Source: a virus
Reading direction: 5' to 3' (one strand)
DNA length: 64,000 bases
Virus record (IMG/VR): IMGVR_UViG_3300031687_000001
Span: 84,883 to 148,882 of that record
Made by a program: the position numbers and the translations under genes. The stretch's first letter is position 1; the number at the start of each line of letters is the position of its first letter. This document shows positions 27,231 to 36,782 of the stretch, piece by piece. The notes beneath the pieces are model-generated. The model did no database searches. It had not been told where the DNA came from and saw only the letters and a list, made by a program, of their open reading frames with translations.

Positions 27231-27701
27231 ATGATAAGAGCAATACTAGCCGCTGATACTAATTGGGGTATTGGCAAAGATGGTACAATGCCGTGGCCAC
27301 ATAACTCAGATGATCTTAAATGGTTTAAAGAGTGTACTATAGATTCTACTGTGATCATGGGGAGAAAGACGTGGGATTCATTACCATTCAAGCCATTGCC
27401 AGACCGACAGAATATTATAATATCAAGAACTTTAAATGTTGACACATACTATAACTGTGCTATAATGAGTATTGAAATATTAAAAGAGTTGGGACAACAC
27501 TCATCTGAGCCTATTTGGATTATTGGTGGTGCACAACTCTTAGAAACAATGATACCTTTCATAGATGAAATATGGATTAGTCGCATTGGCGAGGTATATG
27601 CATGTGATACATTTTTACCAGAGCAAGCGATTAAAAAATTGTTCAGATGTACTAATATAGATCACGATACACTAACAATAGAGAAATGGCAGAAGATTTA
27701 A
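27231..27701 (+). CDS. frd: Dihydrofolate reductase
   Basis: A 156-residue DHFR that regenerates tetrahydrofolate for thymidylate synthesis, using NADPH. Characteristic features are NWGIGKDGTMPWPHNSDDLKWFKECT (substrate site with D28-type acid), VIMGRKTWDSLP (NADPH binding) and IWIIGGAQLLE. Its length is normal for phage and bacterial enzymes. It overlaps the thymidylate synthase gene by one base (TAATG), the same pairing as T4 frd and td. Confidence 0.93.
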   Translation: MIRAILAADTNWGIGKDGTMPWPHNSDDLKWFKECTIDSTVIMGRKTWDSLPFKPLPDRQNIIISRTLNVDTYYNCAIMSIEILKELGQHSSEPIWIIGGAQLLETMIPFIDEIWISRIGEVYACDTFLPEQAIKKLFRCTNIDHDTLTIEKWQKI

Positions 27702-28549
27702 TGAAACAATATTTACAATCGCTAAGTGATGTATCAGAATACGGCGAAGAGAAAACAGATCGTACTGGCACAGGTACAGTTAGTTTGTTTGGACATCAGT
27801 CAAGATATAATCTACAAGATGGGTTCCCCGCAGTGACTACAAAGAAGTTAGCATGGAAGTCAGTAGTAAGTGAACTACTTTGGTTCTTAGAAGGTAGCAC
27901 AGACGAGCGAAGATTGGCTGAAATACTACATGGTACTCGTGACATCAATAAGAAAACCATCTGGACTGCCAATGCAGACAATCAAGGTGTGGCATTAGGC
28001 TACACTAATACAGATACAGTCAAAGATCTTGGTCCTGTGTATGGCAAGCAGTGGGTAGATTTCGGTGGTGTAAATCAGATTGAATGGGCGATCAACGAGA
28101 TCAAGACTAATCCAGACAGTAGACGTATCATTGTAAGCGCATGGAATCCACCTGAGATTGATAAGATGGCATTGCCGCCTTGTCATACATTGTTTCAATT
28201 CTATGTAACGAACGGAAAATTAAGTTGTCAGATGTATCAGCGTAGTGCTGATATGTTTCTTGGAGTACCCTTCAATATTGCAAGTTATTCATTGTTGGTT
28301 CACATCATAGCAAACATTTGTGACTTAGAAGTAGGTACGTTCGTGCATACAATTGGTGATGCACATATCTATCAGAACCATGCAACACAAGTAAACGAAC
28401 AATTGGCACGCACCCCGATGGAGTTGCCAACACTAAATATAAGTAAGAAATTCACATCATTATCTGATGTAATAGAATCTTCTGTAGAAGATTATCAATT
28501 ATTGAATTACTATCCAATGCCTTTCATCAAAGCCCCAATGGCAGTATAA
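27701..28549 (+). CDS. td: Thymidylate synthase (ThyA type)
   Basis: A 282-residue enzyme that methylates dUMP to dTMP with methylene-tetrahydrofolate. The catalytic cysteine C161 lies in MALPPCHTLFQFYV, followed by LSCQMYQRSADMFLGVPFNIASYSLL and VGDAHIY-like GDAHIYQNH. I start it at the ATG overlapping the DHFR stop, which gives the standard MKQYLQ opening; an in-frame ATG 15 bases upstream is less likely. It is the folate-dependent ThyA family, not the flavin-dependent ThyX that is usual in cyanophages. Confidence 0.95.
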   Translation: MKQYLQSLSDVSEYGEEKTDRTGTGTVSLFGHQSRYNLQDGFPAVTTKKLAWKSVVSELLWFLEGSTDERRLAEILHGTRDINKKTIWTANADNQGVALGYTNTDTVKDLGPVYGKQWVDFGGVNQIEWAINEIKTNPDSRRIIVSAWNPPEIDKMALPPCHTLFQFYVTNGKLSCQMYQRSADMFLGVPFNIASYSLLVHIIANICDLEVGTFVHTIGDAHIYQNHATQVNEQLARTPMELPTLNISKKFTSLSDVIESSVEDYQLLNYYPMPFIKAPMAV

Positions 28550-29301
28550 TGACTAAATCAAAAGTAGTGGTAGTCTCTGGCGGATTCGACCCGTTGCATA
28601 GTGGACACATTGCTATGTTTGAATCAGCAGCATTACTAGGCGATCGTCTTGTTGTCACTGTGAATAGTGACGAATGGTTAACTCGTAAAAAAGGTAGACC
28701 ATTCATGTCGCAAAGCGAACGCATGAATATTATTGAAAATCTTAAAATGGTTACAATGACAATTGCGTTTGATGATTCAGATGACTCTGCAATAGATGCG
28801 TTATTAAAAACAAAAGAAGCATTCCCTACAAGTGATATTATTTTTGCCAATGGTGGCGACAGGACTGTGTATAATATTCCAGAGATGTCGTTATTGGATG
28901 TTACATTCGTATTTGGAGTAGGCGGCAACGATAAGAAGAATAGTTCTAGTAGTATATTGGATGATTGGAACACACACCGAACTGAACGAGATTGGGGTTA
29001 TTGGCGTGTACTTGATGATAAGAAAACTGTGAAAGTAAAAGAACTTGTTATCATGCCTGGAAAAAGTTTAAGCAATCAACGACACAAATTCCGTAACGAA
29101 ACATGGCATGTTATTAAAGGTGAATGTAAAATTCAATTTGATGATACTGCAATTACGACCACGGCAACTATGGGTGACATAAATATCATACCTATCATGT
29201 CATGGCATCGTGCATACAACGACACTGATGAACCTTGTCATATTATTGAAATACAATCTGGTGAGCAATGCACCGAAGAAGACATAGAGAGAAAAGAATG
29301 A
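28549..29301 (+). CDS. Cytidylyltransferase-cupin fusion protein
   Basis: A 250-residue two-domain protein. Residues 1-140 are a nucleotidyltransferase of the RfaE/TagD type: GGFDPLHSGH with H17 and H20, NSDEWLTRKKGRPFMSQSER, and FANGGDR. Residues about 148-240 are a cupin like the C-terminal isomerase part of ManC (WGYWRVLDDKKTVKVKELVIMPGKSLSNQRHKFRNETWHVIKGECKIQF ... IIPIMSWHRAYN). The protein may both activate and isomerise a sugar phosphate, although the pairing of these two families is unusual. Its start overlaps the thymidylate synthase stop and its stop overlaps the next start (ATGA). Confidence 0.8.
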   Translation: MTKSKVVVVSGGFDPLHSGHIAMFESAALLGDRLVVTVNSDEWLTRKKGRPFMSQSERMNIIENLKMVTMTIAFDDSDDSAIDALLKTKEAFPTSDIIFANGGDRTVYNIPEMSLLDVTFVFGVGGNDKKNSSSSILDDWNTHRTERDWGYWRVLDDKKTVKVKELVIMPGKSLSNQRHKFRNETWHVIKGECKIQFDDTAITTTATMGDINIIPIMSWHRAYNDTDEPCHIIEIQSGEQCTEEDIERKE

Positions 29302-30869
29302 GCAAGCAAATAAAAGATTCAAATTTAGAAATTCATCAAAACGGACAAATACATGGTTCGCATGAGAATAAAATTGCAATGCGCGATTTATTAAATGACA
29401 AGGGACCTGGATTTTGTTTGGCAAAATGGACACAGGTAACTATGCACCTTGGTCAGGGATTAACTCATAGTTGTCATCATCCGGTCGCACATAAAATTCC
29501 ATTAGACGAACTAAAAGATAATCCTAGTGCATTGCACAACACTTCATTTAAAAAATCAATTAGAAAGGAAATGCTTAACGGAGATCGTCCAAAGGAGTGT
29601 GATTTCTGTTGGCGCATAGAAGATAACACGGGCGAGTTCAGTGATCGTACATTAAAAAGTTTAGATGCGTATAGTGTACATGATCACGACAATATTGTGG
29701 GAATGTCAGGCGATGAAGATGTAATTCCAAAGTATGTTGAGGTTAGTTTCAGTAATGTATGTAATTTAAAATGCAGTTATTGTGGTCCAAGTTTTAGTAG
29801 CAAATGGATTGAAGAAATAAAAACACATGGTGTGTATCAGTTGACCAATAGTAATTTTAACAATATTACTGATGTTCAGTATAAAGACAGTGAAGATAAT
29901 CCATACACTGATGCATTTTGGAAATGGTTCCCCGAAGCATCTAAGTCTATACACACCCTTAGAGTAACTGGCGGCGAGCCGTTAATGAGTAAGCATACAT
30001 TTAAGGTAATGGAATATTTGTTAGCGAATCCAAATCCGAATCTAGACTTTGCAGTGAACAGCAATGCATGTGTTCCAGACAAACTTTGGAAAAAATTCAC
30101 AGCACTATCAAAGAAATTAACAGACACTAATAGTGTTAAAAATATGACATTGTTTGTAAGTGCAGAAGCAACTGGCGATCAATGTGACTACAGTAGATAT
30201 GGCATGAACTGGAATGTGTTTAAAGAAAATGTAGAATATTTTTTAGATAATACTGACAATAGTAGAATTACATTTATGTCTGCGTTTAATGTGTTCAGTA
30301 TACCATCATTCAAGAATTTATTAGAATATGTTTTATTTTTAAAACAATCTTACAACGTAAATGGTCTTGTCAGATGGTTTGAAGAATGCGGTCTTGATGT
30401 TTCTGCTACTCACAACTCGCTTAAAGCCCCGCTACATATAGGTAGACCAGATAAAAAAGTGTCTCGCGTGGGAATTGATATCCCGTATGTAAGACACCCT
30501 GAGTTTTTAGATGCAAACATAATTACGTTAGCATTAGTCCAAGACTATTTGTTTCCTGCTGTTGAATTTATGTATGCAAACACAACTGATTCTGGTTGGA
30601 ATGATTTAATGGGATTTGAACCAGATGAGTCATTAAAACTAAGAAGAATTTTAATTGATATTCTGAAAACTATAAAAGATCAAACCGCGTTAGATAACAC
30701 AACAACTAATCACTCTATATCAATAAAGCGTGTAGACTTTGTTAAATTTGTAACAGAGTATGATAGTCGTCGAAATTTAAATTTCTTAGAGACATTCCCA
30801 GAGATGACAGAGTTTTTTGAAATATGCAAGTTGGAAGAAATTAAAAATGCAACCGCTACAGATTCTTAA
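29298..30869 (+). CDS. Radical SAM protein (twitch/SPASM-type), copy 1
   Basis: A 523-residue radical SAM enzyme. The iron-sulphur motif CNLKCSYC (C155, C159, C162) follows EVSFSNV, and GGEP appears in LRVTGGEPLMSKH. The N-terminal part has additional cysteines (C59, C101, C104 in KECDFCW) that may bind an auxiliary cluster. Radical SAM proteins of this kind modify peptides or sugars; the substrate here is unknown. I use the ATG overlapping the upstream stop (ATGA). Two related proteins lie at 35188 and 36783 in the same cluster. Confidence 0.82.
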   Translation: MSKQIKDSNLEIHQNGQIHGSHENKIAMRDLLNDKGPGFCLAKWTQVTMHLGQGLTHSCHHPVAHKIPLDELKDNPSALHNTSFKKSIRKEMLNGDRPKECDFCWRIEDNTGEFSDRTLKSLDAYSVHDHDNIVGMSGDEDVIPKYVEVSFSNVCNLKCSYCGPSFSSKWIEEIKTHGVYQLTNSNFNNITDVQYKDSEDNPYTDAFWKWFPEASKSIHTLRVTGGEPLMSKHTFKVMEYLLANPNPNLDFAVNSNACVPDKLWKKFTALSKKLTDTNSVKNMTLFVSAEATGDQCDYSRYGMNWNVFKENVEYFLDNTDNSRITFMSAFNVFSIPSFKNLLEYVLFLKQSYNVNGLVRWFEECGLDVSATHNSLKAPLHIGRPDKKVSRVGIDIPYVRHPEFLDANIITLALVQDYLFPAVEFMYANTTDSGWNDLMGFEPDESLKLRRILIDILKTIKDQTALDNTTTNHSISIKRVDFVKFVTEYDSRRNLNFLETFPEMTEFFEICKLEEIKNATATDS

Positions 30870-32115
30870 AATACCAAATACAGAATGGTATGATGTTAAC
30901 ACGGGCGATCATTTATATGGTACATCTATTTCAGTCAATACAGTGTCGTGCGTAAGTGAATCTGATCTAAGTACTAAGATTATTTGGTTTAAACACCACG
31001 GCGATTGTAGATCACTTCCCGTGAGTACGATTTATAATGGAACAGTGCTAAATTGTATACCTACTGAGTGGATACCATTAATAAACCAAAAAAGAATACA
31101 TATTGTCATTGATACTATGGAAGAGAGTTGGGGACCTGTTTATAAAAATACAATTAATCATGTAGAGAGTATTGACTTACATACGATGTTAGAAACAAAT
31201 GCAGACGAACTCAACATAGATTGTGCTCAGATTACATGGTTAACGGGAGACATGAACGCAGAGGAATATTGCAAAGGCAGTAAAATAAATGTAAAAAGTG
31301 TTTGTATGTTTTTGTGGAGTTTTGCTAATATTATAGGAACTAGAGACGATGTGACTACCAGCGCATCTAGTAACATAGATAATTTTATAATATGTCCTAA
31401 CAGATTTCCAAAAGCACATAGAGGATACACTGTTTCAAGATTAAAAAAAATGCAAGAACAAAATAACGAATACGCATTTAAACATATTCGTTATAGTTTC
31501 CCAAAGGAAATAGATGATTTGCCCGCGTCCACTATTATAGATGCGTATAATAAATTAAAGTATAGAAAAGAACAATGGCCCGATTATTTTGACAGAAACA
31601 ACACATTTGATTGGAATGATATCAAAAAGCATATATATGAACTGCATGATACACTTCCGCGTAAATTAGATGATGTTGATGTTAATACGAATAATTGTGC
31701 TGATATACATGCAATAAATAGCATCAGTGAGTATTATCACCAAAGTGCCGTTTGTTTAGTTACAGAAACTTGGGCAGAAGGTAGAAAGTTATTTATAAGT
31801 GATGCAGTGCTTGCTCCTATACTACACCGCACTCCATTTTTATTAATTGGGTGCAGAGGAAGTCTGTCATTTTTACGAAGCAAAGGATTTAAAACATCTG
31901 GTGATATCATAGATGAAAGATATGATGACATCGAAGATGATGCAGAGCGATGGGACGCTGTATTAACGCAAGTTGAGAAACTAGGAAAAGAACAAACAAT
32001 TTTTTCTATTAAAGAACAATTAAGAGAAGCATTAGATTATAATTTAAATCATATGTTTGACATTGCACCACAAGAAGAACAATTGTTTGAAACATTTTTG
32101 AGAGGATTAGTATGA
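30847..32115 (+). CDS. Putative surface-sugar protein with glycosyltransferase-like C-terminal pattern
   Basis: A protein of about 422 residues. Near its C-terminus is SAVCLVTETWAEGRKLFISDAVLAPILHRTPFLLIGCRGSLSFLRSKGFKTSGDIIDERYDDI, which resembles a phage family with the pattern xSEKTxKPxxxxxPFxxxGxxGxLxxLxxxGFxTFxDxxDExYD. I believe this is glycosyltransferase-like (GT10-like end), but that is an inference. The gene at 33980 carries a related C-terminal block. The start at 30847 has GGAAG nine bases upstream; an earlier in-frame ATG at 30817 lies deeper in the previous gene. Confidence 0.5.
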   Translation: MQPLQILKIPNTEWYDVNTGDHLYGTSISVNTVSCVSESDLSTKIIWFKHHGDCRSLPVSTIYNGTVLNCIPTEWIPLINQKRIHIVIDTMEESWGPVYKNTINHVESIDLHTMLETNADELNIDCAQITWLTGDMNAEEYCKGSKINVKSVCMFLWSFANIIGTRDDVTTSASSNIDNFIICPNRFPKAHRGYTVSRLKKMQEQNNEYAFKHIRYSFPKEIDDLPASTIIDAYNKLKYRKEQWPDYFDRNNTFDWNDIKKHIYELHDTLPRKLDDVDVNTNNCADIHAINSISEYYHQSAVCLVTETWAEGRKLFISDAVLAPILHRTPFLLIGCRGSLSFLRSKGFKTSGDIIDERYDDIEDDAERWDAVLTQVEKLGKEQTIFSIKEQLREALDYNLNHMFDIAPQEEQLFETFLRGLV

Positions 32116-32957
32116 TTTTAATAACTGGAGCAAATGGCTTCATCGGAAAACGATTGCGCGAATACGTGAAATGCATTACTGTTGATTATGATAACTGTGA
32201 TTATAATGGTAACTTAAACGACATAGACTTTGTCAACACGTTACCTGACGTTGACACCATTATACACTTAGCGGCTTTCAATAGCACAAAGAACTTTTAT
32301 AGCACACCATTTAGTGTCATAGATAGTATAGTGACTCCCACAATGAACTTACTCAAGCGTTATCCTACTGCGCACTTTGTGTATGCTAGTAGCAGTGAAG
32401 GATACGCTAGTACAGTCAATCAAGGATGGGCTACCATACCAACACCAGAAGCAGTTGCACTCACGATAGAAGACATTCAGAATCCTCGCTGGTGTTATGC
32501 TAGTGGTAAGATCGCAATGGAGAGTGCAGTTATTAGCAATAGCATTGAGAACAATAGCACGTATACTATCATACGCTTTCATAACATTTACGGACCTGGG
32601 CAATTGAATCATTTTATTCCTGAATTCGTAGATCGTCTAAAGCAGGGCGATAGTGTTCTATACGGACATAGTGATACAAGAAGTTTCTGTTTCATAGATG
32701 ATGCATGTGAACTTATTAAGAGAGTGTGCAATACAGAGAACGAGATAATCAACATTGGTTCAGATGTAGAAACAACTATACTAGATGTGGCACATCAAAT
32801 AATGGAATTGATGAATATAGATCACACCACACTCAGACTAGAAGATGGACAAGAAGGTAGTACGCCTCGCAGAGTACCGGACATTACTAAGTTGCGCGGA
32901 CTAGTACCGAATTTTGAATACGTTAGTCTAAAAGACGGTTTGGAAAAATGTCTATAG
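32112..32957 (+). CDS. NAD-dependent nucleotide-sugar epimerase/dehydratase
   Basis: A 281-residue extended short-chain dehydrogenase. GANGFIG (residues 6-12) is the NAD-binding glycine motif; the catalytic YxxxK is Y129 and K133 (CYASGKIAME), with Ser94/95 in YASSSEGY. RSFCFIDDACELIKR is the usual late motif of sugar epimerases. It probably converts an NDP-sugar made by the neighbouring nucleotidyltransferases. The exact reaction (4-epimerase, dehydratase or reductase) cannot be told. It overlaps the previous gene by four bases. Confidence 0.88.
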   Translation: MILITGANGFIGKRLREYVKCITVDYDNCDYNGNLNDIDFVNTLPDVDTIIHLAAFNSTKNFYSTPFSVIDSIVTPTMNLLKRYPTAHFVYASSSEGYASTVNQGWATIPTPEAVALTIEDIQNPRWCYASGKIAMESAVISNSIENNSTYTIIRFHNIYGPGQLNHFIPEFVDRLKQGDSVLYGHSDTRSFCFIDDACELIKRVCNTENEIINIGSDVETTILDVAHQIMELMNIDHTTLRLEDGQEGSTPRRVPDITKLRGLVPNFEYVSLKDGLEKCL

Positions 32958-32958
32958 A

Positions 32959-33942
32959 ATGAAAATATACTGGAGCAATGGACAAGTCGCCAATATAGAA
33001 TTAATCAAAAATGATTTCGTTGAATACTGGCATAGTATTGCTGCTCCATTAGAGTCTGCTAATACGCGCATTGAAACATGGCATTGGCATGAGATACCGA
33101 ATAAGAATGTACCAGATGCACATGATCATGTTATTAGAAATATAGAGATTGAAAAATTCAATAATAATGTAGATGCGTTAGCGACACAACATGATATACA
33201 GTTCCCAGGAAAGATGTATGCTGATCAACCACAGATATTCTTAAATAAAATACATCACTTCATCACACATGGTGCGTTTACCCAATCATGGTGGGATCTA
33301 CCAAATGCAAGTATATCTGATATGGTGAGTGCAAAATATGCGCATTGGAGAGAATACAACTGGGACAATCATCACGGGAGTCATGATTTTGATTTGACCA
33401 ATAAAGATTCTCAGGAAGTTCTTAGAATATTATTTGAAATGAACTGTGAAATACATGAGTATGAAGAAACAATTATCTCGCCTAGGAAACAGGAATTACT
33501 AGATTGGGGATTTAAGCAAAGCGATGGAGATCATATTATACAACGTTGGAGGAATACCGACAATGATTTACGAATGTTCGACACTTATCAGATCGACAAT
33601 GAGTATAGAAAATATTGTACATTTGATACTGATCCAGATATATGGTTGCCGTTTAGTGTATTAGGTAAAGAATATTTTACTTGCTGGATGGACATGGATA
33701 ATCCACTGCCATTTGATATTACAAATATTGATCAGCATGCTCATATAGGATTGGAGTGGCAACCAAATAGTTTCACTCTACAAGTACTAGGACATAATAA
33801 TTTCAAACAATACTTATCTGATCACCATGTGCCACACGATGAACGCATAATAGGGAAAATACCATTGGGATACTGTACAAACAAGCATGAATTGGATTTA
33901 GACGAAATCAGTCGTAGTTCTATCACTCATATAGATATGTAA
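32959..33942 (+). CDS. Unknown protein, paralogue A of a cluster-specific family
   Basis: A 327-residue protein of unknown function. It begins MKIYWSNGQVANIELIKNDFVEYW and ends with DPDIWLPFSVLGKEYFTCWMDMDNPLPFDITNIDQHAHIGLEWQPN ... GKIPLGY. The gene at 38797 has the same opening (SNGEYLYIDLVDDDWIHQW) and the same C-terminal block (HDVWLAKRILGKDFRECWLDNDDPSYEDITNIGEILHYAFEVDPL ... GRIPIGN). Both also share an HxxxNxIHH/R segment in the middle. The two are clearly related but diverged. Both sit inside the sugar cluster, which suggests a role there. Confidence 0.65.
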   Translation: MKIYWSNGQVANIELIKNDFVEYWHSIAAPLESANTRIETWHWHEIPNKNVPDAHDHVIRNIEIEKFNNNVDALATQHDIQFPGKMYADQPQIFLNKIHHFITHGAFTQSWWDLPNASISDMVSAKYAHWREYNWDNHHGSHDFDLTNKDSQEVLRILFEMNCEIHEYEETIISPRKQELLDWGFKQSDGDHIIQRWRNTDNDLRMFDTYQIDNEYRKYCTFDTDPDIWLPFSVLGKEYFTCWMDMDNPLPFDITNIDQHAHIGLEWQPNSFTLQVLGHNNFKQYLSDHHVPHDERIIGKIPLGYCTNKHELDLDEISRSSITHIDM

Positions 33943-33966
33943 CTAATTAACTACCACTATAATAAT

Positions 33967-33974
33967 CATAAATA
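33967..33974 (+). promoter_or_regulatory. Late promoter CATAAATA, predicted leaderless start at 33980
   Basis: CATAAATA ends five bases before the ATG at 33980 (intervening TATAT). There is no ribosome site. The geometry is the same as at gp25. Confidence 0.6.
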
Positions 33975-33979
33975 TATAT

Positions 33980-35194
33980 ATGCAAATATATATAACTGAT
34001 AGTACCAAAACAACAAACCAATTAACTAAGAATGTATCACTAGTAGGCGAAGGTGGAAAGGCAATTACTGCCTTTTTAACAAAAGAGCATATAACTCATA
34101 CACGTCCTGATACTTTCTATTACTACTATGTATATGCAGACAATGCCACATTTCTATTGTTAGATGTAATAGGAAATGACGGAATTTCTGAACAACTATA
34201 CGTACCAACAGAAGTAGCCAATGATGTTAGAACAGGACGTTGTAAAATTATACTAGATCATTCGCTTGAAGGATTTCCATCTAGGTATTATAATTCAATT
34301 AATTTTCAAAAATTCTTAGGAGAGTTCGCAGATAATACTATTTACTTATCTGGTGACTATATAAGAGGTACTGAACAATTTGTAGATACACAGTATTCTA
34401 ATTATTGGGAGTTATTATGTTCAAAAATGACGACACGTAATACAGTAATGCATTCATACACAGATGCAAAGATTAATATAACCTCTCCTACTAAATTTAA
34501 AGCAATATGTAAAAATAGATTAACACGTCCACATCGGATAGAGATTGTTAAACGCATAAATGATTTAAATTTGCAACACGATATTAACTATAGTTTTGGA
34601 ATAGTACCACACCACGGCACAGGTTTGAATTTTACATTACTAGGTCTTACTCGTGTTATTAATAAAACTGCACGAATATGGAATCATGATGTAAATGAAC
34701 TGACCGCATGGGTGATAAGACACGGAGAAAAACATTTATTCCATGAGTACGTTAACCTAGCAGAGAACCAAGCACGCACTGTTACTGATGAATTACTAAA
34801 TGCACACTTGGATTCGTACTTTGAAATGATTGTCGAAACAAACTACACAGAACATACTATATTTCATAGTGAAAAAACATTTAAATCAATATCGTGGTTA
34901 CAGCCATTTGTGATGTTCGCAGAACGATATAGTGTACAGGCGCTGCGTGAAATGGGATATGATGTATTTGATGATTTCATAGATCATAGTTATGATAGCA
35001 TTGCTGATCCTATAGAACGAATGACAGCAACGTTTCTAGAAGTCACTAGGTTGTGTGATATTAGCCATGATGATTGGTTGAAAATATATACACAGATTAC
35101 AGATAGATTGGTCAACAATAGGAAACACTTGCTTACATGTGAAGAAAGATCAACTGTATTACTTAACATAAAAAACAATGGAGAATCATGTTAA
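33980..35194 (+). CDS. Unknown protein with glycosyltransferase-like C-terminal pattern
   Basis: A 404-residue protein. Residues about 290-360 read HTIFHSEKTFKSISWLQPFVMFAERYSVQALREMGYDVFDDFIDHSYDSIADPIERM, a better match than the gene at 30847 to the SEKTFKxxxxxxPFxxxxxxxxLxxxGYxxFxDxxDxxYD phage pattern. Function is unproven; a surface-sugar role is inferred from context. The start codon coincides with the predicted late transcription start and no ribosome site precedes it. It overlaps the next gene by seven bases. Confidence 0.55.
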   Translation: MQIYITDSTKTTNQLTKNVSLVGEGGKAITAFLTKEHITHTRPDTFYYYYVYADNATFLLLDVIGNDGISEQLYVPTEVANDVRTGRCKIILDHSLEGFPSRYYNSINFQKFLGEFADNTIYLSGDYIRGTEQFVDTQYSNYWELLCSKMTTRNTVMHSYTDAKINITSPTKFKAICKNRLTRPHRIEIVKRINDLNLQHDINYSFGIVPHHGTGLNFTLLGLTRVINKTARIWNHDVNELTAWVIRHGEKHLFHEYVNLAENQARTVTDELLNAHLDSYFEMIVETNYTEHTIFHSEKTFKSISWLQPFVMFAERYSVQALREMGYDVFDDFIDHSYDSIADPIERMTATFLEVTRLCDISHDDWLKIYTQITDRLVNNRKHLLTCEERSTVLLNIKNNGESC

Positions 35195-36258
35195 CAAAGG
35201 AAGAAACATTAAAAAAATGGGTATGCACTAAACCTTGGAACTACTTAGATGTTAATCACTTTGGGTCATACATGTGTTGTCCAAGTTGGCTACCAACAAG
35301 TATTGATGATGTTGGTACAGGAAATCAAGTATCTATTACCGAAGGTTGGTTTGGCGAAACAGCAGAACAGATTCGTGCAAGTGTACTAGATGGTAGTTTT
35401 AGTTATTGCGATCACACATTGTGTCCCGATATAAGCGAAGTATTAGCAGGACGTACAACTGAAAGTTATAACTTTAAATTAAAAGAAAACTTCCAGCCGC
35501 CCAAAGTTCCCATGGTAGAAACTATACTGTATGGACAAGACAGAAGTTGCAACATGAAATGTCCTAGTTGTAGACATGATGTTATACCAAACGACAATGT
35601 AAACAGTGATACTCATAAGAAAAAACAATCAGTACAAGATGAGATTGAAGATACATTTGGTAGTAGCATTAAACAAATAATGCTAACTGGCTCCGGCGAT
35701 CCCATTTATAGTAAAATATATAGAGACTTCCTAATTAATTTTAATGCTTTAAAATATCCAAATATAAATGATATTCAGATAGTCACAAACGGTGTATTAC
35801 TTAATGAGAAAATGTGGAATAGTTTTAACTGCCAACAATATATTAAAACGCTTGATATAAGTTTAGATGCTGGCACAAAAGATACTTATGAAAACGTTAC
35901 AAGACTGGGCGGGATATGGGAATCTTTAATTAACAATATTAAATTCCTAGTCAACTTAAAGGATATGAAGCGTCATTTTATTTTTAGTTATGTAGTGAGT
36001 GAGTATAATTTTAAAGAAATGATACAAGCAATGGAAATAATTGATGACATTACGAAAGATATGATAGGAACTTTTATTATTAATTTTAGACAACATGTAT
36101 ATTGGGAAACAGGTGCATTCACACAAGAGCGTGTAACTGCTATTAGTGTATTTGATCCGTTGCACTTGCAACACAACGAATTTTTAGAACAACTAGACAT
36201 TATAAACGCACATCAACATGTGTCGCATAATTTCCATCATTTATTAAAGGAAGTATAG
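35188..36258 (+). CDS. Radical SAM protein, copy 2
   Basis: A 356-residue radical SAM protein. CNMKCPSC (C121, C125, C128) binds the catalytic cluster. LTGSGDP takes the place of the usual GGEP motif. The N-terminus has KPWNYLDVNHFGSYMCCPSW, typical of the twitch/SPASM-like proteins that often occur in surface-sugar and peptide-modification loci. It overlaps the gene before it and is followed after one base by a redoxin gene, which might supply electrons or thiol chemistry. The substrate is unknown. Confidence 0.78.
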   Translation: MLTKEETLKKWVCTKPWNYLDVNHFGSYMCCPSWLPTSIDDVGTGNQVSITEGWFGETAEQIRASVLDGSFSYCDHTLCPDISEVLAGRTTESYNFKLKENFQPPKVPMVETILYGQDRSCNMKCPSCRHDVIPNDNVNSDTHKKKQSVQDEIEDTFGSSIKQIMLTGSGDPIYSKIYRDFLINFNALKYPNINDIQIVTNGVLLNEKMWNSFNCQQYIKTLDISLDAGTKDTYENVTRLGGIWESLINNIKFLVNLKDMKRHFIFSYVVSEYNFKEMIQAMEIIDDITKDMIGTFIINFRQHVYWETGAFTQERVTAISVFDPLHLQHNEFLEQLDIINAHQHVSHNFHHLLKEV

Positions 36259-36259
36259 T

Positions 36260-36778
36260 ATGACACTATTAACAAGCAACCACATGATAGGTAAGCAACC
36301 AACACAATTAATTAAACCTGACAAGGTAAACTTAATAATGATTATATGTAATCATTGTCCCTATGTACTGTTTAGGATGCCTGCTATTAGTCAGATCGTC
36401 AAAGACTACAAAGATCAAGTAAACATTGTAGCAGTGAACAGCAATGACGCAAGTCCAACAACAGATGATAGCAGTATGGAAGATGCTCCAGAATTAATGC
36501 CAGCATTTATAGAACGATGGGATTTGCAATGTGATTATGTATTTGATGAAGATCAAAGTATTGCACGCGAGTATGATGCAGTATGTACACCAGAGTTTTA
36601 TATAGTCAACGAAGAAGGCGTGATTGTATACCACGGAGAATTAGATCCTAGTCATACCTCTAATAGACTAATGCCGACGGGCAGTAGTGTTAGGCATGCA
36701 CTAGACTTGACATTGGTTGGTAAACCGATTAACTGGAAACCTACTCCAAGTTTTGGTTGTAGTGTTAAGTGGAAGTAG
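36260..36778 (+). CDS. Thioredoxin-fold redoxin (AhpC/TSA-like)
   Basis: A 172-residue thioredoxin-fold protein. ICNHCPYV contains the C30-x-x-C33 pair; AVNSNDASPTTDDS, DAVCTPEFYIVNEEG and the ending PSFGCSVKWK are the hallmarks of a bacterial redoxin family usually annotated as thioredoxin-like or alkyl-hydroperoxide-reductase-like. It could reduce disulphides or peroxides in the host cell. It lies between two radical SAM genes, so a role in keeping those enzymes or their substrates reduced is possible, though inferred from location only. Confidence 0.82.
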   Translation: MTLLTSNHMIGKQPTQLIKPDKVNLIMIICNHCPYVLFRMPAISQIVKDYKDQVNIVAVNSNDASPTTDDSSMEDAPELMPAFIERWDLQCDYVFDEDQSIAREYDAVCTPEFYIVNEEGVIVYHGELDPSHTSNRLMPTGSSVRHALDLTLVGKPINWKPTPSFGCSVKWK

Positions 36779-36782
36779 TAAC

